Of a stretch of 64,000 nucleotides of DNA, positions 1 to 7,729 are shown in pieces (the stretch's first letter is position 1; every line of letters starts with the position of its first letter). The DNA is from JBBROS01 sp964246015. GTDB taxonomy: Bacteria > Pseudomonadota > Alphaproteobacteria > Acetobacterales > Acetobacteraceae. The position numbers were made by a program, and so were the translations under genes. Below the pieces are notes generated by a model that saw only the letters and a program-made list of their open reading frames with translations, did not search any database and had not been told where the DNA came from. The stretch lies in assembly GCA_964246015.1 (NCBI GenBank), contig CAXTPG010000007.1, positions 1 to 64,000 of the forward strand. Reading direction: 5' to 3'.

Positions 1-387
1 GCCGACGCGGAAGCCCATGGCGCCGAAGATGGCGGCCATTTCCTCCATGGTGCGGCTGATGGGGTGGATGGCGCCGCGCGGGGGGGCGGGGGCGGGGAGG
101 GTGACGTCGATGCGTTCGGCGGCGAGGCGGGCGTCGAGGGCGGCGGCGTCGAGTTGGGCGCGGCGGGCCTCGATGGTGGCGGTGAGCTGGTCGCGGAGTT
201 CGTTGAGGGCGGCGCCGCGGGTGCGGCGTTCGTCGGGGGGGACGGCGCCGAGCTGTTTCAGGAGGGCGGTGAGGCGGCCGCTTTTGCCGAGGACGGCGAC
301 GCGGATGGCGTCCCAGGCGCGCAGGTCGGTGGCCGCGTCCAGCGCCGCCTCGGTTTCGGTGCGGAGGGCGTTCAGGTCATCGGTCAT
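1..387 (-). CDS. pheS: Phenylalanine-tRNA ligase alpha subunit (partial, N-terminal 129 residues)
   Basis: This is the 5' part of pheS, cut by the left edge of the window. PheS is the catalytic alpha subunit of the alpha2beta2 enzyme that charges tRNA-Phe in the cytoplasm. The translation begins MTDDLNALRTETEAALDAA, the N-terminal coiled coil that binds tRNA. It continues with the family signature VLGKSGRLTALLKQLG and reaches HPISRTMEEMAAIFGAMGF, the entry to the catalytic domain. It lies downstream of rpmI and rplT on the same strand, the classic rpmI-rplT-pheS order, so pheT should follow outside the window. The ATG at 387 is the only start that keeps the coiled coil. A 25-bp palindrome (402-426) lies between it and rplT. 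Confidence 0.93.
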   Translation of the reverse strand, partial: MTDDLNALRTETEAALDAATDLRAWDAIRVAVLGKSGRLTALLKQLGAVPPDERRTRGAALNELRDQLTATIEARRAQLDAAALDARLAAERIDVTLPAPAPPRGAIHPISRTMEEMAAIFGAMGFRVG

Positions 388-401
388 GCATGCACCTGGT
401 C

Positions 402-426
402 CCCTCTCCCGCGGGGCGGGAGAGGG
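402..426. repeat. Palindromic repeat, family A (copy 1)
   Basis: A perfect 9-bp inverted repeat, CCCTCTCCC...GGGAGAGGG, with a 7-base spacer in the rplT-pheS gap. The same arms recur at 13385-13405 and 20723-20743. All three copies lie between genes that run in the same direction. There is no T-run after the stem, so it is not a textbook intrinsic terminator. It could be a REP-like element or an mRNA-stabilising hairpin. Confidence 0.6.
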
Positions 427-441
427 TCGGGGTTCGGCGGA

Positions 442-873
442 TTATGCCGGGGTGACAGCCGTCGGGTTTTCGGTCAGGGCGGCGAGATCGGCCACGGTCG
501 CGTCCTCGGCGGCGGCGTGGGCGATGACGGCCTTGACCTGCTCGACGATGACGGCGAAGGCGGCCGGGTCGTCGTAGGCGATGGCGGAGAGGATCTTGCG
601 GTCCATCTCGATGCCCGTCGCCTTTACGCCGGCGATGAAGCGGGAATAGGTGAGGCCGTGTTCGCGGACGGCGGCGTTGATGCGCTGGATCCAGAGACCG
701 CGGAAGTCACGCTTCTTCTGACGCCGGTCGCGGTAGGCGTACTGGAGCGACTTCTCGAGGCGCTGCAGGGCGATGCGGTAGTTGGTGGACGAGCGGCCGA
801 CGAAGCCCTTGCTGGCTTCCAGGACCTTCTTGTGACGGGCGTGCGTTGTGACGCCCCGCTTGACGCGTGCCAT
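442..873 (-). CDS. rplT: 50S ribosomal protein L20
   Basis: A 143-residue protein starting MARVKRGVTTHARHKKVLE, with the invariant L20 segments KGFVGRSSTNYRIA, YAYRDRRQKKRDFRGLWI and RINAAVREHGLTYSRFI. L20 binds 23S rRNA early in large-subunit assembly. The C-terminal tail after residue 118 is about 20 residues longer and more Ala/Glu-rich than the minimal L20, a common alphaproteobacterial extension. It lies 14 bases downstream of rpmI and is surely co-transcribed with it. In many bacteria L20 represses its own operon by binding a leader. The structured leader upstream of rpmI (1151-1177) could serve this, but that is inference. Confidence 0.97.
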   Translation of the reverse strand: MARVKRGVTTHARHKKVLEASKGFVGRSSTNYRIALQRLEKSLQYAYRDRRQKKRDFRGLWIQRINAAVREHGLTYSRFIAGVKATGIEMDRKILSAIAYDDPAAFAVIVEQVKAVIAHAAAEDATVADLAALTENPTAVTPA

Positions 874-887
874 GGTTCAGACCTCCT

Positions 888-1091
888 TCAACCGATACCG
901 TAGGGGGCCCACTGCTTGACGGTGAGGCCGTCGGCGTGGGTGAGGACCTGGGTGCGGCGGTTCTGGCGCTTCGCCTTCTGGCTGCGGTTGATGAGGCCGT
1001 GGCGCTTGTTTCCGGCTCCGGCGAGGACCTTGCCGGTGGCGGTGATCTTGAATCGCTTCTTGACGGATGATTTGGTCTTCAGCTTGGGCAT
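888..1091 (-). CDS. rpmI: 50S ribosomal protein L35
   Basis: A 67-residue basic protein, MPKLKTKSSVKKRFKITATG, with the L35 motif NKRHGLINRSQKAKRQNR. It is part of the large ribosomal subunit. It is the first gene of the rpmI-rplT-pheS unit. infC, which precedes rpmI in many bacteria, is absent: the next gene upstream is an unrelated AAA+ ATPase on the same strand, 214 bases away. A Shine-Dalgarno-like GGAGACC lies just ahead of the ATG. The gap upstream holds a plausible promoter (1192-1220) and a hairpin. Confidence 0.97.
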   Translation of the reverse strand: MPKLKTKSSVKKRFKITATGKVLAGAGNKRHGLINRSQKAKRQNRRTQVLTHADGLTVKQWAPYGIG

Positions 1092-1150
1092 TTCGGTCTC
1101 CTGGCTTGGGCTGCGCGGGGGGCCGGGATGGCGTTCGCGCAGGCGTCGCG

Positions 1151-1177
1151 GCCGGGCATGCCCTGATCAGGCCCGGC
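1151..1177 (-). promoter_or_regulatory. Hairpin in the rpmI leader
   Basis: GCCGGGC at 1151-1157 pairs with GCCCGGC at 1171-1177, and an inner CCTGATCAGG palindrome occupies the loop. It falls between the proposed promoter (1192-1220) and the rpmI start (1091), so it would be transcribed as part of the 5' leader. Ribosomal operons of this type are often autoregulated through leader structure. Whether this hairpin does so is inference. Confidence 0.35.
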
Positions 1178-1191
1178 GCGCAGACGGGGGT

Positions 1192-1220
1192 CCTATAGGG
1201 GAGGAGGGGGTGGGGCGCAA
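1192..1220 (-). promoter_or_regulatory. Candidate promoter for rpmI-rplT-pheS
   Basis: Read on the minus strand: TTGCGC at 1220-1215, a 17-base spacer, then TATAGG at 1197-1192, giving a start near 1185. This leaves a leader of roughly 95 bases before rpmI. The -10 box matches 4 of 6 consensus bases and the -35 box only TTG. It is plausible because rpmI has no infC upstream to supply a promoter. Confidence 0.35.
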
Positions 1221-1305
1221 TGGCGGGGGTGTGCGGAGCGGCGGCGGTGTGGGTTGGCCGGGCCGGCGGGACGCCGGCGCTACGGGGGAGGGGGGACCTT
1301 CGGGG

Positions 1306-3432
1306 CTATGGGGTTCTGTTGGGTTCGGCGGTGAAGCCCAGGGCGCCGCGGCCGCCGGTTCGGCCTTTGCTTTCCTGTGAGAGGAGGCGGAGCAGGGCGT
1401 CGGGGTCGGTGGCCACGTCTTCCACGGCGGCGCGGCGGCGGACCAGGGCGAAGTCGGAGGGGGTGAGGGTCCGCAGCGCGTCCAGGGCTGCGGGCGCCGG
1501 GCAGCCGAGGAGGGTGCGGAAGGCGAGGCGGGCCTGGGCGGGGGTGAGCCAGTCGAAGCGGAGCTTGAACAGGAAGCGCCGGAGGCTCGCGCGGTCCAGG
1601 CGGTCGATCAGGTTTGTCGTGCAGGCGAAGGGGAGGGGGTGGGATTCCATCCAGGTCAGCATCTCGTTCACCTGGCTGACTTCCCAGCCGCGGACGGCGT
1701 CCGCACGTTCCTGCAGGAGGCTGTCGGCTTCGTCGAAGACCAGGAACGATTCCGTCTCCCGGGCTTCGGCGAAGGCGGCGGCGATGTTGCGCTCGGATTC
1801 GCCCACGTAGGCGCCGAGGAGGTCCGAGGCGCGCTTCTGGACGACGGGCAGGCCGATCTGCGCGGCGAGGTGGCGCAACCAGGCGCTTTTGCCGGCTCCG
1901 GGGGGGCCGGAGACGAGGAAGGACACGTCGCGCGGCGCGCCGGGCCGTTGCAGGGTCGCGACCAGGGCGTCGAGGTCGGAATCGGCGTTGAGGAGGGCCG
2001 GGTCGTAGCGGTCGCCCAGCGGTTCCGGCGGGGGCAGGGCGCTGCCGCGGACGGCGCGGGCGACGCCCTCGACGATCAGCCGCGCGGTTGCCGCGTCGCC
2101 GGCTGCGAGGCGGGTGGCGCGCAGGGCGGCCGCGGCGACGGCGGGGGCGGCGGGCACGAGGCGGGCCAGGTGCGCGGCATCGGCGTCCTGGAGCGCCACG
2201 CCCTCGGCCTCGCCCATGCTGCGCCAGAGGCGCGCGCGGGCGGGCAGGGCGGGGACGCGCAGTTCGATGCACATGGTCATGCGGCGCAGCACGGCGGGGC
2301 CGAGGACGCCGATGTCGTTGGCGGTCCAGATCACCGGGGCGGCGCCTTGTTCGAGCACGCGGTGGACGAACACGCGGGAGCTTGCCACGGCCTCGTCGCC
2401 CACCATGGCGCGTCGTGCGAAGAGGTCCTCGGCCTCGTCGAACAGGAGCAGCGTCTCGCCGGGGATGGCGAGGCGGTGGGCGAGGCGCAGGGCGGACAGG
2501 CGCTCGCCGCGTTCCGGCTCGTCGCCGTCCCATCCGCTTTCGCCGACGGGACGCAGGGGGGCGCCCACGCGGGCGGCGAGGGCGGCGGCGAAGGAGGTCT
2601 TGCCGGTGCCGGGTGCGCCGTGCAGCAGGATGCCGACGCCGCGCTCCCGCCCGGCCAGGGCGGCGCGGAGGACGCGGACGGCGACCTCGGTTTCCGGGCC
2701 CAGATGGTCGAACGCGGTCCATGGCAGCGCCGGGTCGGCGAGGCGGCCGAGGAGTTGCCCGTGGATGTCGGCCTCGGGGGGGACGTCCTGGCGGAGGAGC
2801 GACGTCAGGCCGTAGAGGGGCTGCAGCACGCCGTTGCGGGTGAGCGCGAGCATCCCGCCGGCGAGCAGGGGCGCCGTGGATTCAAGTTGCGCCGCGATGT
2901 CGGGCTGCGGCAGGGCGAGCAGGAGCGCGAACAGGGCGGGGTTGCGGTGCAGGCGGTCGGGGGCGCCGCGGCAGGTGCTCATCTCGTCGAACAGGCGTTC
3001 GACGCGCAGGTCGGTGTCGTAGCGGAGTGCGAGGTCCAGCACGGCTCGGCCGGCCGGGGCGAGCGCGAGGGCCGCGCCGACCGCAGCCACCCACTGGTCC
3101 GTCACGTCCGGCGCGGCGCCGGCCGCGCCTTCCGCGGCTGCGGCGATGGCGTCGCCGATACGCCGCCAGTCGTCGAGCGGCAGGCCGGCGCGGGGGCGCG
3201 GGCGGTCCTGCGGCAGTTCCGGCAGGGCGTCGTCGACGAGGCCGAATGCGTCGGCGCCCTGCGCCAGCCAGGTCGCGAGGGCCACGGCCTCGGGCATGCG
3301 GCGGTCGAGCGCGGCGAAGACGTTCTGCGCGTAGGCGAGCGCCGCGCGGCAGGAGCCGTGGGCGGCGCCGTGCCCCTGGCCGTGTCCGGGGCCGCGCAGA
3401 AGCAGGGCGCGCCGCTCCATGGGGGCGTTCAT
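1306..3432 (-). CDS. Tandem AAA+ ATPase
   Basis: A 708-residue cytoplasmic protein with two AAA+ modules. The first has Walker A GAPGTGKT (272-279), Walker B LLLFDE (328-333), a sensor-1-like N372 and arginines near 383-384. The second has Walker A GPPGAGKS (509-516), Walker B FLVFDE (563-568), N607 and arginines at 618-619. About 260 residues precede them with no recognisable domain, including a Gly/His-rich stretch near the start. The double module and the DEA(D/E)-type Walker B recall Cdc48/COG0464 remodelling ATPases, but the N domain is not that of Cdc48 or ClpB. Substrate and partner are unknown. It is not obviously in an operon: 176 bases separate it from the ROK kinase upstream. Confidence 0.8.
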   Translation of the reverse strand: MNAPMERRALLLRGPGHGQGHGAAHGSCRAALAYAQNVFAALDRRMPEAVALATWLAQGADAFGLVDDALPELPQDRPRPRAGLPLDDWRRIGDAIAAAAEGAAGAAPDVTDQWVAAVGAALALAPAGRAVLDLALRYDTDLRVERLFDEMSTCRGAPDRLHRNPALFALLLALPQPDIAAQLESTAPLLAGGMLALTRNGVLQPLYGLTSLLRQDVPPEADIHGQLLGRLADPALPWTAFDHLGPETEVAVRVLRAALAGRERGVGILLHGAPGTGKTSFAAALAARVGAPLRPVGESGWDGDEPERGERLSALRLAHRLAIPGETLLLFDEAEDLFARRAMVGDEAVASSRVFVHRVLEQGAAPVIWTANDIGVLGPAVLRRMTMCIELRVPALPARARLWRSMGEAEGVALQDADAAHLARLVPAAPAVAAAALRATRLAAGDAATARLIVEGVARAVRGSALPPPEPLGDRYDPALLNADSDLDALVATLQRPGAPRDVSFLVSGPPGAGKSAWLRHLAAQIGLPVVQKRASDLLGAYVGESERNIAAAFAEARETESFLVFDEADSLLQERADAVRGWEVSQVNEMLTWMESHPLPFACTTNLIDRLDRASLRRFLFKLRFDWLTPAQARLAFRTLLGCPAPAALDALRTLTPSDFALVRRRAAVEDVATDPDALLRLLSQESKGRTGGRGALGFTAEPNRTP

Positions 3433-3608
3433 CGTGTGCTCTCCGGAAACCGGATCGGGGGGGCGGACGTGGGGTCCGGCGGGTCAGGCGAGGCGCGCGG
3501 CGCCGTCCTGGGACCCGGCGCCGGGCCGGAATCGGGCAGGGCGGGCTGGCAAATCGGTGTCTCCGGGTGTCGCAAGGGGCGGGTTCGTAGCGCGCCGGGA
3601 ACGATGGG

Positions 3609-4508
3609 TCAAGCGGGGGTTTCGGCCGCCGGCCACAGCCAGGCGGCGCCGCGGACCCCGCTGCTGTCGCCGTGGAGGTTTGGGAGGACGGGGGTTGCGG
3701 TCACGTCGCTGAAGACGTGGCGGGCCATGAGGGCCGGCAGCCGGTCGTAGAGGTGGGCCATGTTGCTGAGGCCGCCGCCCAGGACGATGACGTCGGGGTC
3801 GAGCACGTTCATGATGACGGCGAGGCCGCGGGCGAGGCGGTCGGCGTGGCGGTCGAGCGCGGCGATTGCCCGGGGGTCCGCGGCTGCTGCGCGGGTGAGC
3901 ACGGCCCGGGCGTCCGGGGCGTCGCAGGTCCGGGCCAGGCCGGGGCCGGAGAGGTAGAGTTCCAGGCAGCCGTGTTGCCCGCACCAGCAGCGGGGGAGGG
4001 GGGTTTCGTCCTGTCGCGGCCAGGGGAGGGGCATGTGGCCCCATTCGCCGGCGATGCGGTTGCGGCCGGCCAGCACGCGGCCGTCGACGACGATGCCGCC
4101 GCCGCATCCGGTGCCGAGGATGACGCCGAAGACGCAGCGGTGGCCGGCGCCGGCGCCGTCCGCGGCCTCGCTGAGGGCGAAGCAGTTGGCGTCGTTCTCG
4201 ACGCGGACGGGGCGGGAGAGGGATGCGGCGAGGTCCTGGTCGAGGGCGTGGCCGATCAGGGCTTGGGTGTTGGCGTTCTTGACGAGTCCGGTGGCGGGGC
4301 TGAGGGTTCCGGGGATGCCGACGCCGATGGTGGCAGTGACGGCCAACGTGGATTCGGCGGCGGCGACCAGGTCGGCGATGGCGTGGACGATGCCGTCGTA
4401 TGTGGCGGGGGTGGGCGCGCGGCGGCGCCAGGCGATGGCGCCCCCGGGATCGAGCACGGCGGCCTCGATCTTCGTGCCGCCCAGGTCGATGCCGATGCGA
4501 TGGCGCAT
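3609..4508 (-). CDS. ROK-family sugar kinase (fructokinase/glucokinase type)
   Basis: A 299-residue ROK kinase that phosphorylates a hexose with ATP in the cytoplasm. It shows the phosphate loop GIDLGGTKIEAAVLD (6-20), the catalytic base in VENDANCF (D106), and the ROK zinc site formed by H158 in GEWGHMPL and the CWCGQHGCLE signature (C174, C176, C181). The sugar cannot be told from sequence alone; the EWGHMPL segment is typical of fructokinase/glucokinase-like members. The ATG at 4508 was chosen because it directly precedes the GIDLGGT motif; a longer in-frame extension upstream has no family likeness and would overlap tusA. It is divergent from tusA across 105 bases. Confidence 0.9.
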   Translation of the reverse strand: MRHRIGIDLGGTKIEAAVLDPGGAIAWRRRAPTPATYDGIVHAIADLVAAAESTLAVTATIGVGIPGTLSPATGLVKNANTQALIGHALDQDLAASLSRPVRVENDANCFALSEAADGAGAGHRCVFGVILGTGCGGGIVVDGRVLAGRNRIAGEWGHMPLPWPRQDETPLPRCWCGQHGCLELYLSGPGLARTCDAPDARAVLTRAAAADPRAIAALDRHADRLARGLAVIMNVLDPDVIVLGGGLSNMAHLYDRLPALMARHVFSDVTATPVLPNLHGDSSGVRGAAWLWPAAETPA

Positions 4509-4613
4509 GCGGTGGGGATAGCGGGTGGGCGGTGCCGGCTCAAGCCGGGGCGGCGTGGCCCCTGGCGGCGTGGGGCGGCAACGCCTAGGGTCGGGGGGAG
4601 CGAAGGGGGCGGC

Positions 4614-4868
4614 ATGAGCGAGACGTTGCTGGACGTGAAGGGCATGTCCTGTCCGCTGCCGGTGCTGCGGGCCAACAAGGCGCTGCGGTCGATGAAGCCG
4701 GGCGAGAAGCTGCGGGTGCTGGCGACCGACCGTGCCGCCGTCGCGGATTTCCAGGCGTTCTGCCGGGAGACGGGCCACATGCTGACGGCGCAGGGCGAGG
4801 AGGCGGGGGTGTTCAGCTTCACCATCCGCAAGCGCGCGGAGCTGTTCGAGCCGAAGGACACGCCATGA
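4614..4868 (+). CDS. tusA: TusA/SirA-family sulfur carrier protein
   Basis: An 84-residue protein of the TusA family, which carries persulfide sulfur for thiolated tRNA and other acceptors. The signature MSCPLPVLRANKAL contains the acceptor Cys13 in CPxP, followed by the short KPGEKLRVLATDRAAVADF beta-alpha core and a C-terminal FTIRK strand. A purine-rich ribosome site (GAAGGGGGC) precedes the ATG. Its stop overlaps the start of the deacetylase gene by 4 bases (ATGA), so the two are translationally coupled. No tusBCD or tusE is near, so it is a lone TusA-like protein and its acceptor is unknown. Confidence 0.88.
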   Translation: MSETLLDVKGMSCPLPVLRANKALRSMKPGEKLRVLATDRAAVADFQAFCRETGHMLTAQGEEAGVFSFTIRKRAELFEPKDTP

Positions 4869-5800
4869 CGGCAGTGGCGATGTTCACGCATGCGGATTGC
4901 CTGGGTCATGACACCGGGGCGCACCATCCGGAATGCGCGGAGCGGTTGCGCCGGGTCATCGGGGCGCTGGAGCATCCGGACTTCGTGCCGCTGCTGCGGG
5001 AGGACGCGCCCGAGGCCACGCCCGAGCAGCTTCGTCTTGCGCACCCGGCCGGCTATGTCGACGCCATCCTCGACATTCGTCCGGCGGAGGGCGAGAGCGT
5101 CTACATCGACGGCGACACGCTGATGAGCCATGGCAGCCCGGCCGCCATCCGGCGGGTGGCGGGTGCCGCGATCGCCGCCGTCGATGCCGTCATGGAGGGG
5201 TGGGCGGGCGCCGCGTTCGCGGCCGTGCGCCCGCCCGGGCACCATGCGGAGCGGGCGCGGGCTATGGGGTTCTGCCTGTTCAACGGTGCCGCCATCGCCG
5301 CCCTGCATGCGCGGGCGCGGTGGGGGCTGCGGCGCGTCGCGGTCGTGGATTTCGACGTCCACCACGGCAACGGGACGCAGGATATCTTCGAGAACGACCC
5401 GGACCTGTTCTATGCCAGCAGCCACCAGTCGCCGTGCTACCCGGGGACGGGCGCCGCGTCGGAGCGGGGTGTGTCGGGCAACGTCGTGAACATGCCGCTG
5501 CGGCCGGGGACGGACGGGGCGGGGTTCCGGGCGGCGTGGGAGTCGGTGGGGCTGCCGGCGTTGCTGAGCTTTGCGCCGGAGCTGCTGGTCATCAGCGCCG
5601 GGTTCGACGCGCACCGGGCGGACCCCCTGGCCAACCTGCGGTTGGGGACCGAGGATTTCGGGTGGATCACGGACCGGCTGCTGGCGGTTGCGGACGAATG
5701 CTGCCCGGGGCGGGTCGTGTCGATCCTGGAGGGGGGCTACGACCTGGATGCGCTTGCCGCGTCCGCCGCCTTGCACGTTCGGCGGCTGATGCGGCAATAG
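4865..5800 (+). CDS. Histone-deacetylase-family amidohydrolase
   Basis: A 311-residue zinc deacetylase of the class II HDAC/acetylpolyamine amidohydrolase/AcuC superfamily. All core residues are visible: the RPPGHHA loop with the His pair (126-127), zinc ligands D164 and H166 in VDFDVHHGNGTQ and D248 in SAGFDAHRADP, and the catalytic Tyr292 in LEGGYDL. In bacteria such enzymes deacetylate polyamines, small acetylated amides or acetyl-lysine proteins. The substrate here cannot be read from sequence. The length is typical for the single-domain bacterial enzyme. It overlaps tusA by 4 bases and is followed after 24 bases by xseB. Confidence 0.9.
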   Translation: MTAVAMFTHADCLGHDTGAHHPECAERLRRVIGALEHPDFVPLLREDAPEATPEQLRLAHPAGYVDAILDIRPAEGESVYIDGDTLMSHGSPAAIRRVAGAAIAAVDAVMEGWAGAAFAAVRPPGHHAERARAMGFCLFNGAAIAALHARARWGLRRVAVVDFDVHHGNGTQDIFENDPDLFYASSHQSPCYPGTGAASERGVSGNVVNMPLRPGTDGAGFRAAWESVGLPALLSFAPELLVISAGFDAHRADPLANLRLGTEDFGWITDRLLAVADECCPGRVVSILEGGYDLDALAASAALHVRRLMRQ

Positions 5801-5824
5801 GGGCGCCGGAATAGGGATACGCGC

Positions 5825-6055
5825 ATGTCGGACAACATTGCCGGCCTGTCGTTCGAGGACGCTCTGGCGGAGCTGGAGACGATCGTGCGCGGGCTGGAGG
5901 GCGGCCAGCAGAAGCTGGAGGACGCCATCACCTGCTACGAGCGGGGCGCGCTGCTGCGGCGGCACTGCGAATCGAAGCTCGCGGAGGCGGAGGCGCGGGT
6001 GCAGGCGATCGTGGAGCGGGCGGACGGGTCGTTGGGATTGAAGGTGATGGAGTGA
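5825..6055 (+). CDS. xseB: Exodeoxyribonuclease VII small subunit
   Basis: A 76-residue XseB, the helical small subunit that partners XseA in degrading single-stranded DNA to short oligonucleotides. The signature SFEDALAELETIVRGLEGG is followed by KLEDAITCYERGALLRRHCESKL and EAEARVQAIV, the usual coiled hairpin. xseA is not in the window. As in many alphaproteobacteria, xseB directly precedes ispA. The two reading frames overlap by 4 bases (GTGA), so ispA probably depends on xseB translation. Confidence 0.95.
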   Translation: MSDNIAGLSFEDALAELETIVRGLEGGQQKLEDAITCYERGALLRRHCESKLAEAEARVQAIVERADGSLGLKVME

Positions 6056-6957
6056 GCGTGACGGCGTTGCGGGTGGACGTGCCGGGGGCCCTGGCGGAGC
6101 AGGGGCGGGTGGTCGAGCAGGCGATCGACGTGCTGCTGCCGCTGCCGGACGGGCATGAGCGGCGGCTGGTGGAGGCGATGCGGTATGCGACGCTGGGCGG
6201 AGGGAAGCGGCTGCGCGGGTTCCTGGTGATGGAGGTCGCGGGGCTGTTCGGCGTGAACCAGTCCTGCGCGGCGCGGGTGGCGGCGTCGGTCGAGATGATG
6301 CACGCGTATTCGCTGGTGCATGACGACCTGCCGGCGATGGACGACGACGACCTGCGGCGGGGGCAGCCGAGCACGCACAAGCGGTTCGACGAGGCCACCG
6401 CGATCCTGGCGGGCGACGCGTTGCAGGCGCGGTCGTTCGAGGTGCTGGCCGAGCCGGACACGCATGGCGATCCGCTGGCGCGGTGCGAGCTGGTGATGGC
6501 GCTGGGCCTGGCCAGCGGGGCGCGCGGCATGGCCGGGGGGCAGATGATCGACATGGCGACGGAGGGCATGGCGTTGACCGCGCCGGAGGTGGGCCGGTTG
6601 CAGGCGTTGAAGACGGGGCGGCTGATCCAGTACAGCGCGGAGGCGGGGGCGATCCTGGGCCGGGCCGCGCCGCAGGTCCGGATGCAGGTGATGGCGTACG
6701 GGCGGGATCTGGGCGCCGCCTTCCAGATCGCGGACGACGTGCTGGATGCGATCGGGACGACGGAGGGCATCGGCAAGACCGCGGGGAAGGACGAGGCTGC
6801 GGGCAAGGCGACGCTGGTCGCGCTGCTGGGGGTCGATCGCGCGCGCACGCAGGCGGAGATGCTGGCCGAGCAGGCTTCGCTGCACCTCGATGCGTTCGGG
6901 CCGGAGGCGGACCGGCTTCGGGCCCTTGCCGCGTTCGTCGTGCAGCGGAACATGTGA
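6052..6957 (+). CDS. ispA: Farnesyl diphosphate synthase (polyprenyl synthase)
   Basis: A 301-residue trans-prenyltransferase that condenses IPP with DMAPP/GPP to make FPP for quinones, hopanoids and undecaprenyl carriers. Visible motifs are GGGKRLRGFLVME (substrate lysine/arginine), the first Asp-rich motif DDLPAMDDDDLRRG, KTGRLIQYS, and the second Asp-rich motif QIADDVLD followed by GKTAGKDEAAGKATLV. The DDx4D form of the first motif is typical of bacterial FPP synthases. It starts with GTG overlapping the xseB stop and itself overlaps the GTG of tlyA. In many alphaproteobacteria dxs lies between ispA and tlyA; here it is missing. Confidence 0.94.
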   Translation: MSVTALRVDVPGALAEQGRVVEQAIDVLLPLPDGHERRLVEAMRYATLGGGKRLRGFLVMEVAGLFGVNQSCAARVAASVEMMHAYSLVHDDLPAMDDDDLRRGQPSTHKRFDEATAILAGDALQARSFEVLAEPDTHGDPLARCELVMALGLASGARGMAGGQMIDMATEGMALTAPEVGRLQALKTGRLIQYSAEAGAILGRAAPQVRMQVMAYGRDLGAAFQIADDVLDAIGTTEGIGKTAGKDEAAGKATLVALLGVDRARTQAEMLAEQASLHLDAFGPEADRLRALAAFVVQRNM

Positions 6958-7688
6958 AGACGCGCGCCGACCAGGCGCTTGTGGATCGCGGGCTGGTCGA
7001 GAGCCGGACGCGGGCGCAGGCGCTGATCCTTGCGGGCAAGGTGTTCACGGGGGACCGGCGGGTCGCGAAATCGGGCGATCTTCTGCCGGAGAGCGCGCCG
7101 CTGGAGGTTCGGGGGCAGGACCATCCCTGGGCGTCGCGCGGGGGCCTGAAGCTCGATCACGGGCTGGCGCATTTCGGCCTTTCTCCGGCGGGGCGCGTGT
7201 GCCTGGACGTGGGGGCCAGCACGGGCGGGTTCACGAGCGTGCTGCTGCATCACGGGGCGGCGCGGGTCCATGCGGTCGATGTCGGGCATGGGCAGCTTGC
7301 GTGGGCGTTGCGGACCGACGTGCGGGTGGTCGTGCATGAGCGGACGAATGCGCGCCACCTGACGGCGGCGCAGGTGCCCGACCCGATCGAGGCGCTGGTG
7401 TGCGATGCGAGCTTCATCGGGTTGCAGACCGTGCTTCCCGCGGCGCTGGGGTTGTGCGTGGCGGGGGCGTGGGCGGTGGCGCTGATCAAGCCGCAGTTCG
7501 AGGCCGGGCCGGGGCAGGTGGGGAAGGGGGGCGTGGTGCGGGATCCCGCCGTCCACCAGGCGGTGCAGGACCGGATCGGGGCGTGGTGGTCGGGGCTGGC
7601 GGGGTGGACGGTGCTGGGTATCGTGGAGAGTCCGATCCGGGGGCCCGAGGGGAATGTCGAGTTCCTGATCGGCGCGCGGAGGGGGTGA
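6954..7688 (+). CDS. tlyA: TlyA-family rRNA 2'-O-methyltransferase
   Basis: A 244-residue protein with an N-terminal S4 RNA-binding domain (TRADQALVDRGLVESRTRAQALILAG, about 2-60) joined to an FtsJ/RrmJ-like SAM methyltransferase. The SAM site is CLDVGASTGGFTSVLLH, followed by VHAVDVGHGQLAW, CDASFIGL and ALIKPQFEAGPGQVGKGGVV. TlyA enzymes 2'-O-methylate 16S and/or 23S rRNA; older annotation calls them hemolysins. The GTG at 6954 overlaps the ispA stop (GTGA) and gives the normal N-terminus. The gene closes the tusA-deacetylase-xseB-ispA-tlyA run. Confidence 0.92.
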   Translation: MKTRADQALVDRGLVESRTRAQALILAGKVFTGDRRVAKSGDLLPESAPLEVRGQDHPWASRGGLKLDHGLAHFGLSPAGRVCLDVGASTGGFTSVLLHHGAARVHAVDVGHGQLAWALRTDVRVVVHERTNARHLTAAQVPDPIEALVCDASFIGLQTVLPAALGLCVAGAWAVALIKPQFEAGPGQVGKGGVVRDPAVHQAVQDRIGAWWSGLAGWTVLGIVESPIRGPEGNVEFLIGARRG

Positions 7689-7729
7689 GCCTTTTGCCGC
7701 CGGCAGGGGTGCGGATGGGGTTTAGCGTT

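Noticed and set aside
402..426. Intrinsic terminator for rplT
   Set aside because: The stem is strong but no T-run follows on either strand, and pheS must be read through it. Kept as a repeat instead.
4256..7048. A very long minus-strand reading frame (about 930 codons) opposite tusA-deacetylase-xseB-ispA
   Set aside because: It is Pro/Arg/Ser-rich with no domain, and lies antisense to five genes with full family motifs. In DNA this G+C-rich, long antisense frames arise by chance.
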